DNA of 64,000 bases from Chloroflexota bacterium. Lineage in GTDB: Bacteria; Chloroflexota; Anaerolineae; Aggregatilineales; Phototrophicaceae. Below, in pieces: positions 17,989 through 27,631 of this stretch. Each line of letters starts with the position of its first letter. The stretch's first letter is position 1. The DNA lies in assembly GCA_011525385.1 (NCBI GenBank), contig WTGF01000086.1, positions 96,425 through 160,424 on the forward strand, read 5' to 3'. The notes under the pieces were generated by a model. The model ran no database searches. It saw nothing but the letters and a program-made list of their open reading frames with translations, and was not told the DNA's origin. The position numbers and the translations under genes were made by a program.

Positions 17989-19071
17989 TCACTTCGCCAT
18001 AGCAAGTTCCGGCAGGGGCGAACCTTGAATGTATCCCTCTACCGCCAGTAATTCCGCGTTCAAGATACTGCATCCCGCGGCCCCTCGAACCGTATTATGC
18101 GAAAGCGCCGCAAACTTGTAACCCAGTATAGGACATTCGCGCAGGCGGCCGATGCTCGTCACCATGCCCTGACCGGCGTCGCGGTCGCGCCTGGGCTGCG
18201 GGCGGTCAATTTGCTCCAGATACTGTAGCGGGCTGCCGGGCGCGCTCGGCAGCGAGGGCACAGGGTCCGGTCCGCGAAAGGCCGTCCAGTCCTTGATGAT
18301 CGTCTCGTAATCCGGCGTCTCTTCAAGCTCGACCGAGATATTCACCAAGTGGCCATCAATCACCGGCACCCGCGTGCAAGTAGCGCTGACAACCATTTTC
18401 AGATCATCAATCGCGCCGTCGCGAAAGCGTCCGAGCATCTTGCGCGATTCGATCTCCATCTTGTTCTCGTCGCCCGGTACATAGGGGATGATATTGTCCA
18501 GGATGTCCAAGGAAGGCACACCGGGATAGCCCGCCCCGCTGACGGCTTGCTCACTGACCAGGTGCAGACGACGGATGCCATATTGCACAAGCGGCTTCAA
18601 GGACATGACCACCGGCATCACCGTACAGTTGGAGTTTGCCACCAGCGCCCCGCCGGACCAGCCCCTACGATAACGCTGGATATCAACCAAGCCAACATGA
18701 TCCGCATTGACCTCTGGCAACAATAGAGGGACATCCGGCGCCATACGATTTACGGATACATTGGTACAAACAACGTGGCCAGCCTCTGCCAACTCCACTT
18801 CGCGATCTATCGCCGCTTCCTTGGGTAAGGCCGAGAAGACCAAGGGAGAATCCAACGGGTCGTTCAGCGCTTTCACAGTCAGTTTAGCCACATTATCCGG
18901 CGGATTGTCATCAAGCATCCAGTGAGCGGCTTCGTCGTAGGGTTTGCCCGCGCTGCGGCTCGAACCTATGACTTCGCGTACCTGAAACCAGGGATGCCCC
19001 TCCAGCAGTTGAATGAACCGCTGTCCGACGGCGCCGGTTGCGCCCAGAACCGCTACATCAATTTTTTCCAT
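17989..19071 (-). CDS. asd: Aspartate-semialdehyde dehydrogenase (archaeal/fungal type)
   Basis: 360 aa. Makes aspartate-4-semialdehyde from aspartyl phosphate with NADPH, for lysine/DAP, threonine and methionine. The N-terminus VAVLGATGAVGQRFIQLLEGHPWF is the NADP fold of the archaeal/fungal branch of the family rather than the E. coli branch. Catalytic Cys is in NSNCTVM. His and Arg residues occur in the region SATCTRVPVIDGH. It is 14 nt downstream of pheA on the same strand, so the two amino-acid genes probably form an operon. ATG start. Confidence 0.9.
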   Translation of the reverse strand: MEKIDVAVLGATGAVGQRFIQLLEGHPWFQVREVIGSSRSAGKPYDEAAHWMLDDNPPDNVAKLTVKALNDPLDSPLVFSALPKEAAIDREVELAEAGHVVCTNVSVNRMAPDVPLLLPEVNADHVGLVDIQRYRRGWSGGALVANSNCTVMPVVMSLKPLVQYGIRRLHLVSEQAVSGAGYPGVPSLDILDNIIPYVPGDENKMEIESRKMLGRFRDGAIDDLKMVVSATCTRVPVIDGHLVNISVELEETPDYETIIKDWTAFRGPDPVPSLPSAPGSPLQYLEQIDRPQPRRDRDAGQGMVTSIGRLRECPILGYKFAALSHNTVRGAAGCSILNAELLAVEGYIQGSPLPELAMAK

Positions 19072-19085
19072 CGTCTAAACCTGCC

Positions 19086-19919
19086 TTACATGCCTACGGT
19101 GCCGGATCGCACGGCGGGATAAGATCCCAGCATTTTTACAAATGATGTCAGGTGCAACAATTGCGTCAATACATCCTGGCACTTCGGATCTTGCCAGTGC
19201 CCCTCAAAGTCGAGATAAAACAAAGGCTCCCAGGGTCTGTTGCGACGTGGGCGGGATTCCAGCTTGGTCAAGTTCAAATCTCGCTTGGCGAACTCTCCCA
19301 GGCATTGATACAGGGCGGCCGGTTGATTACGCGTGGCGAATACGATTGAGGTCTTGTTGTAATCCGAAGGCTCTGGATCGCCGTGGCCCATCAAAAGGAA
19401 TCGCGTATAATTGTACGGCTCGTCCTCGATTTCTTTAGCGACTATCTCCAAACCATAAAGCTCCGCCGCCAATTCCGTCGCGATTACGCCCAAGCTCGGC
19501 TGTGGATCATGGGAGAGGTCCTGTGCCGAGCCAGCCGTATCGTACCATCCCACAGGTTCCAATTTGTAGCGTTTCAAAAATCTTTCGCATTGCATCAAGG
19601 CTTGTGGGTGGGAACGAACCTGCTTGATATCATGCAAGGTTGTACCGGAAATCCCCAGCAAGGCGTGGTGAACGTGGAGGATCACCTCCGCCTGGATACG
19701 CACATCGTGGTCGAGCAGCATTTCGTAAGCGCCGCTGACCGAGCCCGCCAAAGCGTTCTCTACCGGTAGCAAGCTGTAATCAGCATCATTGGACTCCACC
19801 GCGTCGAAGAGACTATTAAAATCCTGGCAAGGCAGGCAATCCACATCGGGACCGAAATGCTGCCGCACCGCGATTTCTGAATTTGCGCCAGGAATCCCTT
19901 GATACGCTACCCTTGGCAT
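19086..19919 (-). CDS. pheA: Prephenate dehydratase
   Basis: 277 aa, monofunctional (no chorismate mutase domain). Converts prephenate to phenylpyruvate for phenylalanine synthesis. RVAYQGIPGANSE and LLPVENALAGSV belong to the catalytic lobes; NYTRFLLMG contains the Thr-Arg-Phe motif essential for activity. The C-terminal ACT regulatory domain (about residues 190-270) has LTKLESRPRRNRPWEPLFYLDFEGH, the usual phenylalanine-sensing ESRP site. First gene of a two-gene unit with asd. Confidence 0.93.
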   Translation of the reverse strand: MPRVAYQGIPGANSEIAVRQHFGPDVDCLPCQDFNSLFDAVESNDADYSLLPVENALAGSVSGAYEMLLDHDVRIQAEVILHVHHALLGISGTTLHDIKQVRSHPQALMQCERFLKRYKLEPVGWYDTAGSAQDLSHDPQPSLGVIATELAAELYGLEIVAKEIEDEPYNYTRFLLMGHGDPEPSDYNKTSIVFATRNQPAALYQCLGEFAKRDLNLTKLESRPRRNRPWEPLFYLDFEGHWQDPKCQDVLTQLLHLTSFVKMLGSYPAVRSGTVGM

Positions 19920-20032
19920 AAGGTTTCCACTTCTAAAATCGAGTGCGCCGAATCATATCCGATGACAATGATTTATGAAAGACTTGAAATCGTTCTATGC
20001 CGTGACGTATAAATGGCGAGGCGCCCCAGGTC

Positions 20033-20063
20033 TTGCGACCGATTTTGCCGAAACTCGTATAAT
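20033..20063 (+). promoter_or_regulatory. Putative promoter for Hsp20 gene
   Basis: Consensus -10 TATAAT at 20058-20063, with TTGCGA at 20033-20038 and a long 19-nt spacer. No CIRCE element or ROSE-like hairpin was seen. Confidence 0.35.
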
Positions 20064-20094
20064 ATGATTGAAGCCTTTGATGCCAGGAGACAAA

Positions 20095-20532
20095 ATGACC
20101 GGAGAACAACGATTCGACCCAATGAAAGAAATACAGAACATTGGCGAGCACATCAGCAAACAGATCGAAAAAGGTATTCGAAATGTCACAAGCGGGCCAG
20201 AGCAGCTCGCGCTTGATATGTATGAGGCGGAGGATCAACTTGTAATCCGCACGGCAGCCATTGATGGCTTGCTTAAGGAAAGCATTGAGATCAGCCTCGA
20301 AAATAACGTGCTGACGATCTCGCTGCAAACCGAAGCCGAATCTACGCCGACAACAGCACGCTACTTCCTGCAGGAGCGGCGTTTTGGCCGTGTCAGTCGC
20401 TCGATCGAATTGTCAATACCTGTGAAGGGAAACGAAGCGCGGGCAAAAGTGGAAAACGGCAATCGCCTTGTCGTTTCCATGCCGGTGGATGACAGCGTTT
20501 ACGGCAATATTACCGTGACCCCGGTTGAATAG
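20095..20532 (+). CDS. Small heat-shock protein, Hsp20/alpha-crystallin family
   Basis: 145 aa ATP-independent chaperone. The alpha-crystallin domain runs from about residue 40 (LALDMYEAEDQLVIRTA) to 140, including LKESIEISLENNVLTIS and the late strand ENGNRLVVSMP, the position of the A-x-x-x-n-G-v-L motif. The usual C-terminal I-x-I anchor is replaced by a short ITVTPVE. ATG at 20095 has AGGAGA 4 nt upstream; an in-frame TTG at 20068 lacks a site. Single gene with a consensus -10 box. Confidence 0.88.
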   Translation: MTGEQRFDPMKEIQNIGEHISKQIEKGIRNVTSGPEQLALDMYEAEDQLVIRTAAIDGLLKESIEISLENNVLTISLQTEAESTPTTARYFLQERRFGRVSRSIELSIPVKGNEARAKVENGNRLVVSMPVDDSVYGNITVTPVE

Positions 20533-20581
20533 GCGCGGCCCTCGCGCCAAGGCTATCTTTGGCCACGGCATCCATCCGCAT

Positions 20582-21619
20582 TCAGTTATCCAGATGGCTT
20601 AGCTTGGCGAACTCCAATTGTTTGTCGAACTTATCAAGCAAGGTCTTCTTCCGCTCGTCTTCGAGGAATGACAGTTGAATCGATCTTCGAGCCAGGTCGA
20701 CGACATCTGAAAGGTCCAACCCGCATTGCTCAACCGCCATTACGTATTCATCCACAAGAGAACTCTGGTAAAGTCTTGGCATGCCCGAGGCCAAGAGCAC
20801 TTGAACGTTATTGTCCACAAGCGTTCGGAGAGGATAAGCGGAGGCATTTTCGGCCAAGCCGCGCCGCAGCGCGCGACTTACGGAAACAACAATGGGAGTA
20901 CCGGATTCGGCAAGACTGTTGATGATGTCCGGGTGATTATGGATACCCCAGGTTTCGGTAAGCCGGTGCGGTTCAAGTTCCTCCATCGCTGACATCAACC
21001 CATCGGCGCCCATGCTGCCGGCTTGCGCTACGGTAAAGATGCCCTTCTTGCGAGCGGTTGCGAATGCGCGTTTGAACTGGCCCACCGGTTGCGCATCCTC
21101 TTCCCCGATCAGCCCGAGAGCAACCACGTTTCCACTCTTCGCCGCAGCGCTAGTCGACCAGCGCGCCACGTCATCGCCGACTCTCGGATTGTCCCGTGGA
21201 ATGCAAAGTATCCAGGACATGTCGGCGCCCCAACCCCGCAGCGCGCGATCTCGGCCGTCATTGAGCGCGTTGATAAACACATCAATGCTCATCGAAGATG
21301 TCTGCATGAATTCGGATGGCGTGACAGCTACCTCAGCATAGCTGACCCCCGCCTTGGCAAGCCCGACGCCGATATCATAGACGACCCGGGCAATATCCTC
21401 CGGATATCTCACCCAACTTCCGGCGACCGCGGCCAGTTCATCAATACGCTGATAATCGGGATTGACCAGCAAATCCGTCCAGTATGCAAAGTCATCAGTC
21501 TCTGCGGGAACGCCATTTTGGCGCGCGATCATCAGCAAACCTTCGTCAACGAAAGCGCCGGTCAACTGCAGGTTGAGATCCACTTTTGGGATAGCAGCAA
21601 AGAATTCGCGTAGGCCCAT
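20582..21619 (-). CDS. Adenosine deaminase-like protein lacking all catalytic residues
   Basis: 345 aa, full length for the adenosine/AMP deaminase TIM-barrel family, with family-like flow from the N-terminal PKVDLNLQLTGAF to the C-terminal SFLEDERKKTLLDKF. The metal and active-site residues are replaced: the HxH of PKxELHxHLxG is N16-L-Q18; HAGE is Q199-A-G-S202; the His of the RxGHG motif is Ile226; and the Asp pair of TDDP is G279-M280. Zinc binding and deamination are therefore not expected. The frame is intact and the start has a good GAGGAA, so it looks like a maintained pseudoenzyme, perhaps purine-binding. It lies upstream of no obvious partner; pyrG is next on the strand. Confidence 0.8.
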   Translation of the reverse strand: MGLREFFAAIPKVDLNLQLTGAFVDEGLLMIARQNGVPAETDDFAYWTDLLVNPDYQRIDELAAVAGSWVRYPEDIARVVYDIGVGLAKAGVSYAEVAVTPSEFMQTSSMSIDVFINALNDGRDRALRGWGADMSWILCIPRDNPRVGDDVARWSTSAAAKSGNVVALGLIGEEDAQPVGQFKRAFATARKKGIFTVAQAGSMGADGLMSAMEELEPHRLTETWGIHNHPDIINSLAESGTPIVVSVSRALRRGLAENASAYPLRTLVDNNVQVLLASGMPRLYQSSLVDEYVMAVEQCGLDLSDVVDLARRSIQLSFLEDERKKTLLDKFDKQLEFAKLSHLDN

Positions 21620-21708
21620 ATCACATTCCTCGTAAACGAATCACTAGCCGGACCAAGAATCGGCGAAACCCGCGCGGGCAACAGGGATGCGCCATGCTCC
21701 TTGAGGGC

Positions 21709-23367
21709 TCATTCGGCCGATTCCATGTCGGAATGCATCGCGCTCGCCATGCTCGCTTTAGCATCGCGAAAGGCTGCGGAAGCGCCTACGAAAGCCGAAA
21801 ACAGCGGATGAGATCGATTAGGTCGACTGAGAAATTCCGGATGGAACTGAGTTCCCAACATGAATGGATGGTCCTGAAGTTCAGAAATTTCCACAAGTAC
21901 GTTATCCGGGCTTAAACCGCTGAAGCTGACGCCATTCTTCGCAAAAATATCTCTGTAATCATTATTGAACTCAAAGCGATGACGATGACGTTCCCTGACG
22001 GCCTTGACGCCATAGGCTTGGGCTGCGAGCGAGTTGGGGACCAGTACACAGGGATATTCTCCCAGCCTCATCGTACCGCCCAAATCGGTGATCGCACGCT
22101 GTTCAAGCATGAGATCAATGACTGGATGTGGCGTGCTTACGTCGAATTCGAAGCTGTTGGCATCTTCCAACCCGAGCACGTTTCGGGCAAACTCAATGCA
22201 CATGACTTGCATGCCCAGACATAATCCCAAATACGGTACACTGTTCTCCCGCGCGAACTTGGCCGCTACGATTTTGCCTTCAATGCCCCGATAACCAAAA
22301 CCGCCGGGGACCACAACTCCGTCGAGGTCCTGCAGCTTGTCCCGGTCTTTGCCTTTTTCCAATTCGCCAGAATGGATCCAAACGATCTCGACATCCTGAT
22401 CCTTTTGAATCGCCGCGTGAACGATTGACTCCTTCACCGACATGTAGGCATCATGAAGCTCCACATATTTGCCCACGATTCCGATGCGCAGCTTGTCTTT
22501 TGCCGCCCTAAAGCGCGTTACCAGTCGACGCCACTCGCCCAAGTCCGGCGACGTAACTTCAATCTTGAAGCGGTCGAGAATGTAATCAGCTAAACCCGTT
22601 TCTTCGATCAGCAAAGGTACGGCATAGATGTTGTCCGCCGTTTCCAAGGGAATGACAGCGTCCTCGTCAACATCGCAAAAGAGCGCAATCTTGTTGACGA
22701 TATCATGGTTGACCGGGTGGTCGGTCCGAGCGATGATCACGTCAGGCTGGATACCGATTCCGCGCAGTTCGCGAACACTATGTTGAGTCGGTTTGGTCTT
22801 CAGTTCATCGGTAGCGCCGATGTGTGGCAAGAACGTGACGTGAACATACAGGGCCTCGCTGCGCTTGAGTTCTGTGCGCAGTTGGCGCAGCGCTTCGAGA
22901 AAGGGCAAGCCTTCAATGTCGCCGGCCGTCCCGCCCACTTCGACAATGACAACATCGGCGCCGCTGCGCTGGCCCACCAATTTCATGCAGCGCTTGATCT
23001 CGTTGGTTATGTGGGGAACAACTTGTATCGTGCCCCCGAGGTAGTCTCCCTTGCGCTCTTTTTCGATTACCGTTAGGTAGACTTGCCCGGCCGTGACATT
23101 TGACAGCCGGCTGACATTTTCGTCGACGAAGCGCTCATAGTGGCCCAAGTCAAGGTCGGTTTCGGCGCCGTCAGCGGTGACAAAGACCTCTCCATGCTGG
23201 TAAGGGCTCATCGTCCCCGGGTCAACATTGAGATAGGGATCCAGTTTTTGCAGCGCAACTTTCAAACCGCGCGCCTTTAGAATGCGGCCGATCGCCGCGA
23301 CAGTCAGCCCCTTGCCAACTGAACTTACGACGCCGCCAGTACAGAATATGTATTTGGGCCTAACCAT
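21709..23367 (-). CDS. pyrG: CTP synthase
   Basis: 552 aa. Amidates UTP to CTP with ATP and glutamine. The N-terminal synthetase domain begins MVRPKYIFCTGGVVSSVGKG and contains LQKLDPYLNVDPGTMSP. The C-terminal class I glutamine amidotransferase domain has its nucleophile in LGLCLGMQ and the His/Glu region in GTQFHPEF. The ATG at 23367 follows a G-rich Shine-Dalgarno, and an upstream extension of 13 codons is rejected. Length is normal. A Roadblock protein gene lies 114 nt upstream on the same strand. Confidence 0.96.
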   Translation of the reverse strand: MVRPKYIFCTGGVVSSVGKGLTVAAIGRILKARGLKVALQKLDPYLNVDPGTMSPYQHGEVFVTADGAETDLDLGHYERFVDENVSRLSNVTAGQVYLTVIEKERKGDYLGGTIQVVPHITNEIKRCMKLVGQRSGADVVIVEVGGTAGDIEGLPFLEALRQLRTELKRSEALYVHVTFLPHIGATDELKTKPTQHSVRELRGIGIQPDVIIARTDHPVNHDIVNKIALFCDVDEDAVIPLETADNIYAVPLLIEETGLADYILDRFKIEVTSPDLGEWRRLVTRFRAAKDKLRIGIVGKYVELHDAYMSVKESIVHAAIQKDQDVEIVWIHSGELEKGKDRDKLQDLDGVVVPGGFGYRGIEGKIVAAKFARENSVPYLGLCLGMQVMCIEFARNVLGLEDANSFEFDVSTPHPVIDLMLEQRAITDLGGTMRLGEYPCVLVPNSLAAQAYGVKAVRERHRHRFEFNNDYRDIFAKNGVSFSGLSPDNVLVEISELQDHPFMLGTQFHPEFLSRPNRSHPLFSAFVGASAAFRDAKASMASAMHSDMESAE

Positions 23368-23481
23368 CTCGCTTCCCCCCTCGACCCCAATTCTATTATC
23401 GCGCATAAGCTCGCCAAAAAAGCTACTAATTCAGGTCTCGTGACCTGCAAACGGCATCCGCCCGAGGCAGCAACAGGAAAT

Positions 23482-23853
23482 CTAAATCATTTTCGCCAAG
23501 TCCGACGCCGCTCGGCGCATATCCAGCAGCAGCAGTCCTAACTTGGCTTCGTCATTAACGACCGATGTCAGCACGGCTTCGTCGTTGACAGACATCATAA
23601 GGACAAACCCGGAATCGCCCTTGATCATGAGATGATCCAGGCTGCCGCGCCCCAACTCCATCGCGATTCGTTCGCCCAAGCCCACCATCGCCGCACTCAT
23701 CGCGGACAGACGCTCATCGTTTATATCATTCGGCATAAACGAGCCCATATTGACCCCCTCGACGCTGACAACCGCGATCGCTTCCAGCTCGGGGTTCATG
23801 GCATGCACTTGGCGCAGGCGCACAAGCAAGGCATCCGCCTGCAATTGCTCCAT
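23482..23853 (-). CDS. Roadblock/LC7 domain protein
   Basis: 123 aa, a single Roadblock/LC7 domain: EAIAVVSVEGVNMGSFMP, then a helix with AAMVGLGERIAMEL, and the later strand LDHLMIKGDSGFVLMMSV. In bacteria these domains act beside small Ras-like GTPases of the MglA type as regulators, but no GTPase is found here. ATG at 23853 is chosen because GGGAG lies 7 nt upstream; the frame extends 10 codons further without a site. It has its own promoter. Confidence 0.8.
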   Translation of the reverse strand: MEQLQADALLVRLRQVHAMNPELEAIAVVSVEGVNMGSFMPNDINDERLSAMSAAMVGLGERIAMELGRGSLDHLMIKGDSGFVLMMSVNDEAVLTSVVNDEAKLGLLLLDMRRAASDLAKMI

Positions 23854-24002
23854 CACCCTGCTCCCTTCAATCTCAAAAGCCACTCCTCAACGGCGGTCCT
23901 AAATACGAAACAAACGCCGTCTTGTGGCGCCAAGCACACGATCAACTTTGAAGCGACAAACGTGGAATGGCAGATTTGCCATATAGCATATTGCCATGTT
24001 TA

Positions 24003-24030
24003 ATTATACTAGACATGGCGCAAAGGGCAA
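24003..24030 (-). promoter_or_regulatory. Sigma70-type promoter for the Roadblock gene
   Basis: Minus-strand TTGCCC (24030-24025), 16-nt spacer, TATAAT (24008-24003). This gives a leader of about 140 nt before the Roadblock start codon. Confidence 0.5.
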
Positions 24031-24134
24031 GCTGGCAGCTGGCATTTCCCAATCGTTGGCCACAGTTAGAACACAATTGCCAACAGATATCGCATACTGT
24101 AAACGGCTATTGACACGCGAATGGAACGGTATCA

Positions 24135-25133
24135 ATGAGTGAACAGTACGAAGGGACCCGGGTCGCCCGAGGGGCTCAGCAAACCACGACGCCGGTACAA
24201 GAAATTGCCGAACGCATCGCAAGCGCTGTCGGGCAGGTAATCATGGGCAAGGGCAACGAGATCCGGCTCACCATACTCGGTCTGCTTTGTCGTGGTCATA
24301 TCTTGCTGGAAGACATACCCGGCGTGGGCAAAACCATGATGGCGAAGTCCCTCGCGCGCGCGGTCGGTTGTACCTTCAATCGTATTCAGTTTACCCCGGA
24401 CATGCTCCCCTCGGACATTACGGGCGTGTCCATCTTCAATCCGAAATCGCGCGAATTTGAGTTTCGGCCCGGACCGATCATGGCGCAGATTGTACTCGCC
24501 GACGAGATAAACCGCGCCACGCCGAAAACGCAGTCTGCCCTGTTGGAAGCGATGGAAGAAGGCCAGATGACGGTCGACGGGGTTACCTATCGACTGAGCA
24601 ATCCCTTTCTGATTATGGCTACCCAGAACCCGATCGAATATGAAGGCACCTTCCCCTTGCCCGAAGCGCAACTGGATCGCTTTCTTGTTCGCATTCAGAT
24701 GGGCTATCCGCAGCCGCAAGAGGAGTTGAAGATCTTATCCGCGCAACAATACCAGCATCCCATAAACAATCTCCAGCAGGTGGTCAGCTTGCAAGAGTTG
24801 CTGTCTGTCCAGCAATTGATCAAAGATGTTTATGTCGCCAAAGAGGTGAAGCAGTATGTCGTAAACTTGATCACCGCTTCGCGCCGACATCCCGATGTAT
24901 ATCTTGGCAGCAGTCCGCGCGGTTCATTGGCCCTTTTCCGCACCGCCCAGGCGCGCGCCGCCATGACCGGCCGCGAATATGTTATCCCGGACGATGTTAA
25001 AGCCCTGGCCGAGGTCACGCTGGCGCATCGCATTATCGTCGGTCCGGCCGCGCGCATCAAAAACATCACCTCGCGAACTATCGTGCAAGACATCTTACAG
25101 ACGACGCCGGTGCCCGGCGCATCCGTGCGCTAA
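24135..25133 (+). CDS. MoxR-family AAA+ ATPase
   Basis: 332 aa. Walker A is in [17 protein letters not shown] (about residues 56-70), Walker B in [23 protein letters not shown], sensor 1 in [25 protein letters not shown]. MoxR ATPases act as chaperones that insert metals or assemble complexes, usually with von Willebrand and DUF58 proteins. The DUF58 gene follows after 6 nt, the standard MoxR pairing. The N-terminal 25 residues are polar and non-conserved. Start ATG at 24135. Confidence 0.92.
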   Translation: MSEQYEGTRVARGAQQTTTPVQEIAERIASAVGQVIMGKGNEIRLTILGLLCRGHILLEDIPGVGKTMMAKSLARAVGCTFNRIQFTPDMLPSDITGVSIFNPKSREFEFRPGPIMAQIVLADEINRATPKTQSALLEAMEEGQMTVDGVTYRLSNPFLIMATQNPIEYEGTFPLPEAQLDRFLVRIQMGYPQPQEELKILSAQQYQHPINNLQQVVSLQELLSVQQLIKDVYVAKEVKQYVVNLITASRRHPDVYLGSSPRGSLALFRTAQARAAMTGREYVIPDDVKALAEVTLAHRIIVGPAARIKNITSRTIVQDILQTTPVPGASVR

Positions 25134-25139
25134 GGTACT

Positions 25140-26384
25140 ATGCCAAACCGACGCAACATTCTCTATATCTTGATGATCATCAGCCTGCTGACCGGTTTGT
25201 TCACCGGCAGTCCTCAGTTGTTCAATTTGACCTATCTGATCGCGGCGGTGCTCCTGCTCTCGCTCGTTTGGACCTGGATTACCCTGCGCGGGATCGCACT
25301 GCAGCGGACGACGCGCACGCGGCGATCGCAGGTGGGCCGAATGTTTCGCGAGTCATTCAGCGTACGAAAAACCGGAATCTTGCCGAAACTCTGGTTGGAA
25401 ATACATGATCATTCCAGCCTGCCCGGCCACCACGCCAGCCACGTTGTGCCTTCCCTCCTTGGGGGCAAAGAATACCGCTGGGACGTCGAGACAATCTGCG
25501 TCGTACGCGGCGAGTTTCAGCTTGGTCCGCTGACCGTGATTAGCAGTGATCCCTTTGGTTTCTTCCGTTCTCCGCGACGGGTAAGCGCGACCGAGAAGCT
25601 GATCGTCTACCCCATGACCGTCGATCTCAACAAGGTGGTTTTGCCAATAGGTTTTTTATCTGGCGGCGATGCGCAGAGGCAGCTTACGCACGAGATCACC
25701 ACCAATGCCAGCAGCATACGTGACTACATCCCCGGTGACAGTATGAATCGTATACATTGGCGCTCCACCGCGCGGACGGGCAATATCATGGTCAAGGAAT
25801 TTGAACTGGATCCGCTGGTGGACATTTGGCTATTTAGCGATTTCTCTTCCGACTCTTTGTACGAAGCGGGTGGATTGCGGCGCGGCACACAAGGGGCTTG
25901 GGATCGATACCGGATTCCACCATCGACCGAAGAATACGGCGTCGTCATTGCAGCCTCCCTGGCGAAGTATTTTATCGAGAGCGAGCGCGTTGTGGGATAC
26001 GCGGCCTACACGCCCTTCCGGCAGGTTTTCCAGCCAGATCGCGGCAACCGTCAATTGACAAGGATCTTTCAAGCGCTGGCGGTCGCGCACAGCACATCGA
26101 GCCATACATTGAGGCAAATGCTTTCGCTGGAGACGCCGCATTTCACGCGTGGCACAACACTCATGATAATCACATCATCATTGGACGAGGAGTGGATCAC
26201 CGAGGCGCAAATCATGATCCGGCGCGGCGTCCGCCCAATCTGTGTCTTCATTGATCCACAGACTTTCGATCCTCGGCAAGATTCGGGCGAAATTCGCGGG
26301 ATGCTGCAATTGGCGAAGATTCCTACACTCATTGTCGGTAAAGGCGACGACTTGACAGTTGCCTTGGAACAACGTCCAATTTAA
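25140..26384 (+). CDS. DUF58 domain membrane protein (MoxR partner)
   Basis: 414 aa. Two hydrophobic helices at residues about 8-50, then a soluble part. The DUF58 signature is RDYIPGDSMNRIHWRSTART near residue 195, followed by a von Willebrand A-like fold. MoxR-DUF58 pairs are widespread and thought to assemble or activate envelope complexes; the client here is unknown, since no transglutaminase-like or further vWA gene follows as it does in longer clusters. ATG at 25140, co-transcribed with moxR. Confidence 0.85.
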   Translation: MPNRRNILYILMIISLLTGLFTGSPQLFNLTYLIAAVLLLSLVWTWITLRGIALQRTTRTRRSQVGRMFRESFSVRKTGILPKLWLEIHDHSSLPGHHASHVVPSLLGGKEYRWDVETICVVRGEFQLGPLTVISSDPFGFFRSPRRVSATEKLIVYPMTVDLNKVVLPIGFLSGGDAQRQLTHEITTNASSIRDYIPGDSMNRIHWRSTARTGNIMVKEFELDPLVDIWLFSDFSSDSLYEAGGLRRGTQGAWDRYRIPPSTEEYGVVIAASLAKYFIESERVVGYAAYTPFRQVFQPDRGNRQLTRIFQALAVAHSTSSHTLRQMLSLETPHFTRGTTLMIITSSLDEEWITEAQIMIRRGVRPICVFIDPQTFDPRQDSGEIRGMLQLAKIPTLIVGKGDDLTVALEQRPI

Positions 26385-26485
26385 GGGACTGTCAGCGTGC
26401 GTTCACAGTCCATTCTGAAATCAATACGAACAAAGCTGTTGCGCTTGTCCTTCTAATAGCGCGCAGGAATACGAAAGTTGAGAAT

Positions 26486-27631
26486 ATGAACGAGAGTTTT
26501 GATGTGATTATCATCGGCGCCGGCGCGATGGGCAGCGCGGCGGCTTATTATTTCAGCAGGAGGAAACAGCGGGTGCTCCTGCTCGAACAGTTTGAGCTTG
26601 ATCATCGGCGTGGCAGTTCTTATGGCTATTCGCGCATCATTCGTTATTCCTATGACTACCCGGAGTACGTCGAGCTGGCAAAAGACACATATCCATTATG
26701 GTTCGCCGTAGAAGACAGCTTGGGTGAGCAACTTTACGTGAAGACAGGCGGTATCGACTTTGGCCCGGCTGACGATAAGATGCTCCAGGCAACCATTGAG
26801 TCCGTACAGTCGGCTAAAATCGAGCATGAACTTTTATCAGTTGAAGAAGCGCACAGGCGCTTTCCGCAGTATCGTTTTGGGGACGATTTCCGCATCCTCC
26901 ACCAACCGGACTCGGGATTCGTTAAAGCGTCAAGTGCCGTAAGGGGGCATATCCAGCTCGCCCGTCAGAACGGCGCCATTCTCAAAGACAACACGGTCGT
27001 CACAAGCGTGTCGATCAATCAGGACAATGTCGAAGTCGCTACAAGCGCCGGAAACTACTCGGCAGGAAAGCTAGTCGTCACGGCAGGTTCCTGGGCGCGA
27101 TCGCTTCTTTTAGAAACCGGACTCGACCTATCGCTCACAGTTCTACGTTGCCAATTGAATTTCATGTCGACGTCCCATTCAAGTCATTATGAATCTGACG
27201 CGTGCCCAGTCTGGATTGCGCACGTGAGCGGATTGTTTCCTGAAACGCTCTACGGCATTCCCTCACATGGGGGTTCCGGCTTTAAGATCGCCTTTCATGG
27301 TGGCGCGCCTCATAGTCACCCTTCCGAAATCGACTACAATCCCGATCCGGAAAATGTTGAGGGTGTCCGAGACTTCATGCGATCCCATATCCCCGGACTT
27401 GCGGGCGCTCCAGTGCGAGAGAGTCGCATCTGCCTTTACACACAGACGCCGGACGAGCACTTCATTGTGGACAGGCATCCGCAACATGCTCATGTGGTGA
27501 TTGGCGCCGGTTTCAGCGGTCATGGATTCAAATTCAGCACCATCATCGGAAAAATGCTCAGCGATCTGGCGCTTGATGGCGCGACGCCGCATAATGATCG
27601 GCTCTTCAAAATCAGCCGCTTTTCAGCTTAA
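26486..27631 (+). CDS. FAD-dependent amine oxidase (sarcosine oxidase/N-methyltryptophan oxidase type)
   Basis: 381 aa monomeric flavoenzyme. The N-terminal FAD fold is VIIIGAGAMGSAAAYYFSRR; GSSYGYSRIIRYSY is the conserved segment of the monomeric sarcosine oxidase/SolA group. Cys in RICLYTQTPDEHFIVDRHP is at the position of the covalent FAD-linking Cys of those enzymes. The C-terminus has GAGFSGHGFKFSTIIGKMLSDL. It would oxidise a secondary N-methyl amine to formaldehyde, amine and peroxide; the exact substrate cannot be told. It overlaps the convergent GNAT gene by 20 nt. Confidence 0.85.
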   Translation: MNESFDVIIIGAGAMGSAAAYYFSRRKQRVLLLEQFELDHRRGSSYGYSRIIRYSYDYPEYVELAKDTYPLWFAVEDSLGEQLYVKTGGIDFGPADDKMLQATIESVQSAKIEHELLSVEEAHRRFPQYRFGDDFRILHQPDSGFVKASSAVRGHIQLARQNGAILKDNTVVTSVSINQDNVEVATSAGNYSAGKLVVTAGSWARSLLLETGLDLSLTVLRCQLNFMSTSHSSHYESDACPVWIAHVSGLFPETLYGIPSHGGSGFKIAFHGGAPHSHPSEIDYNPDPENVEGVRDFMRSHIPGLAGAPVRESRICLYTQTPDEHFIVDRHPQHAHVVIGAGFSGHGFKFSTIIGKMLSDLALDGATPHNDRLFKISRFSA

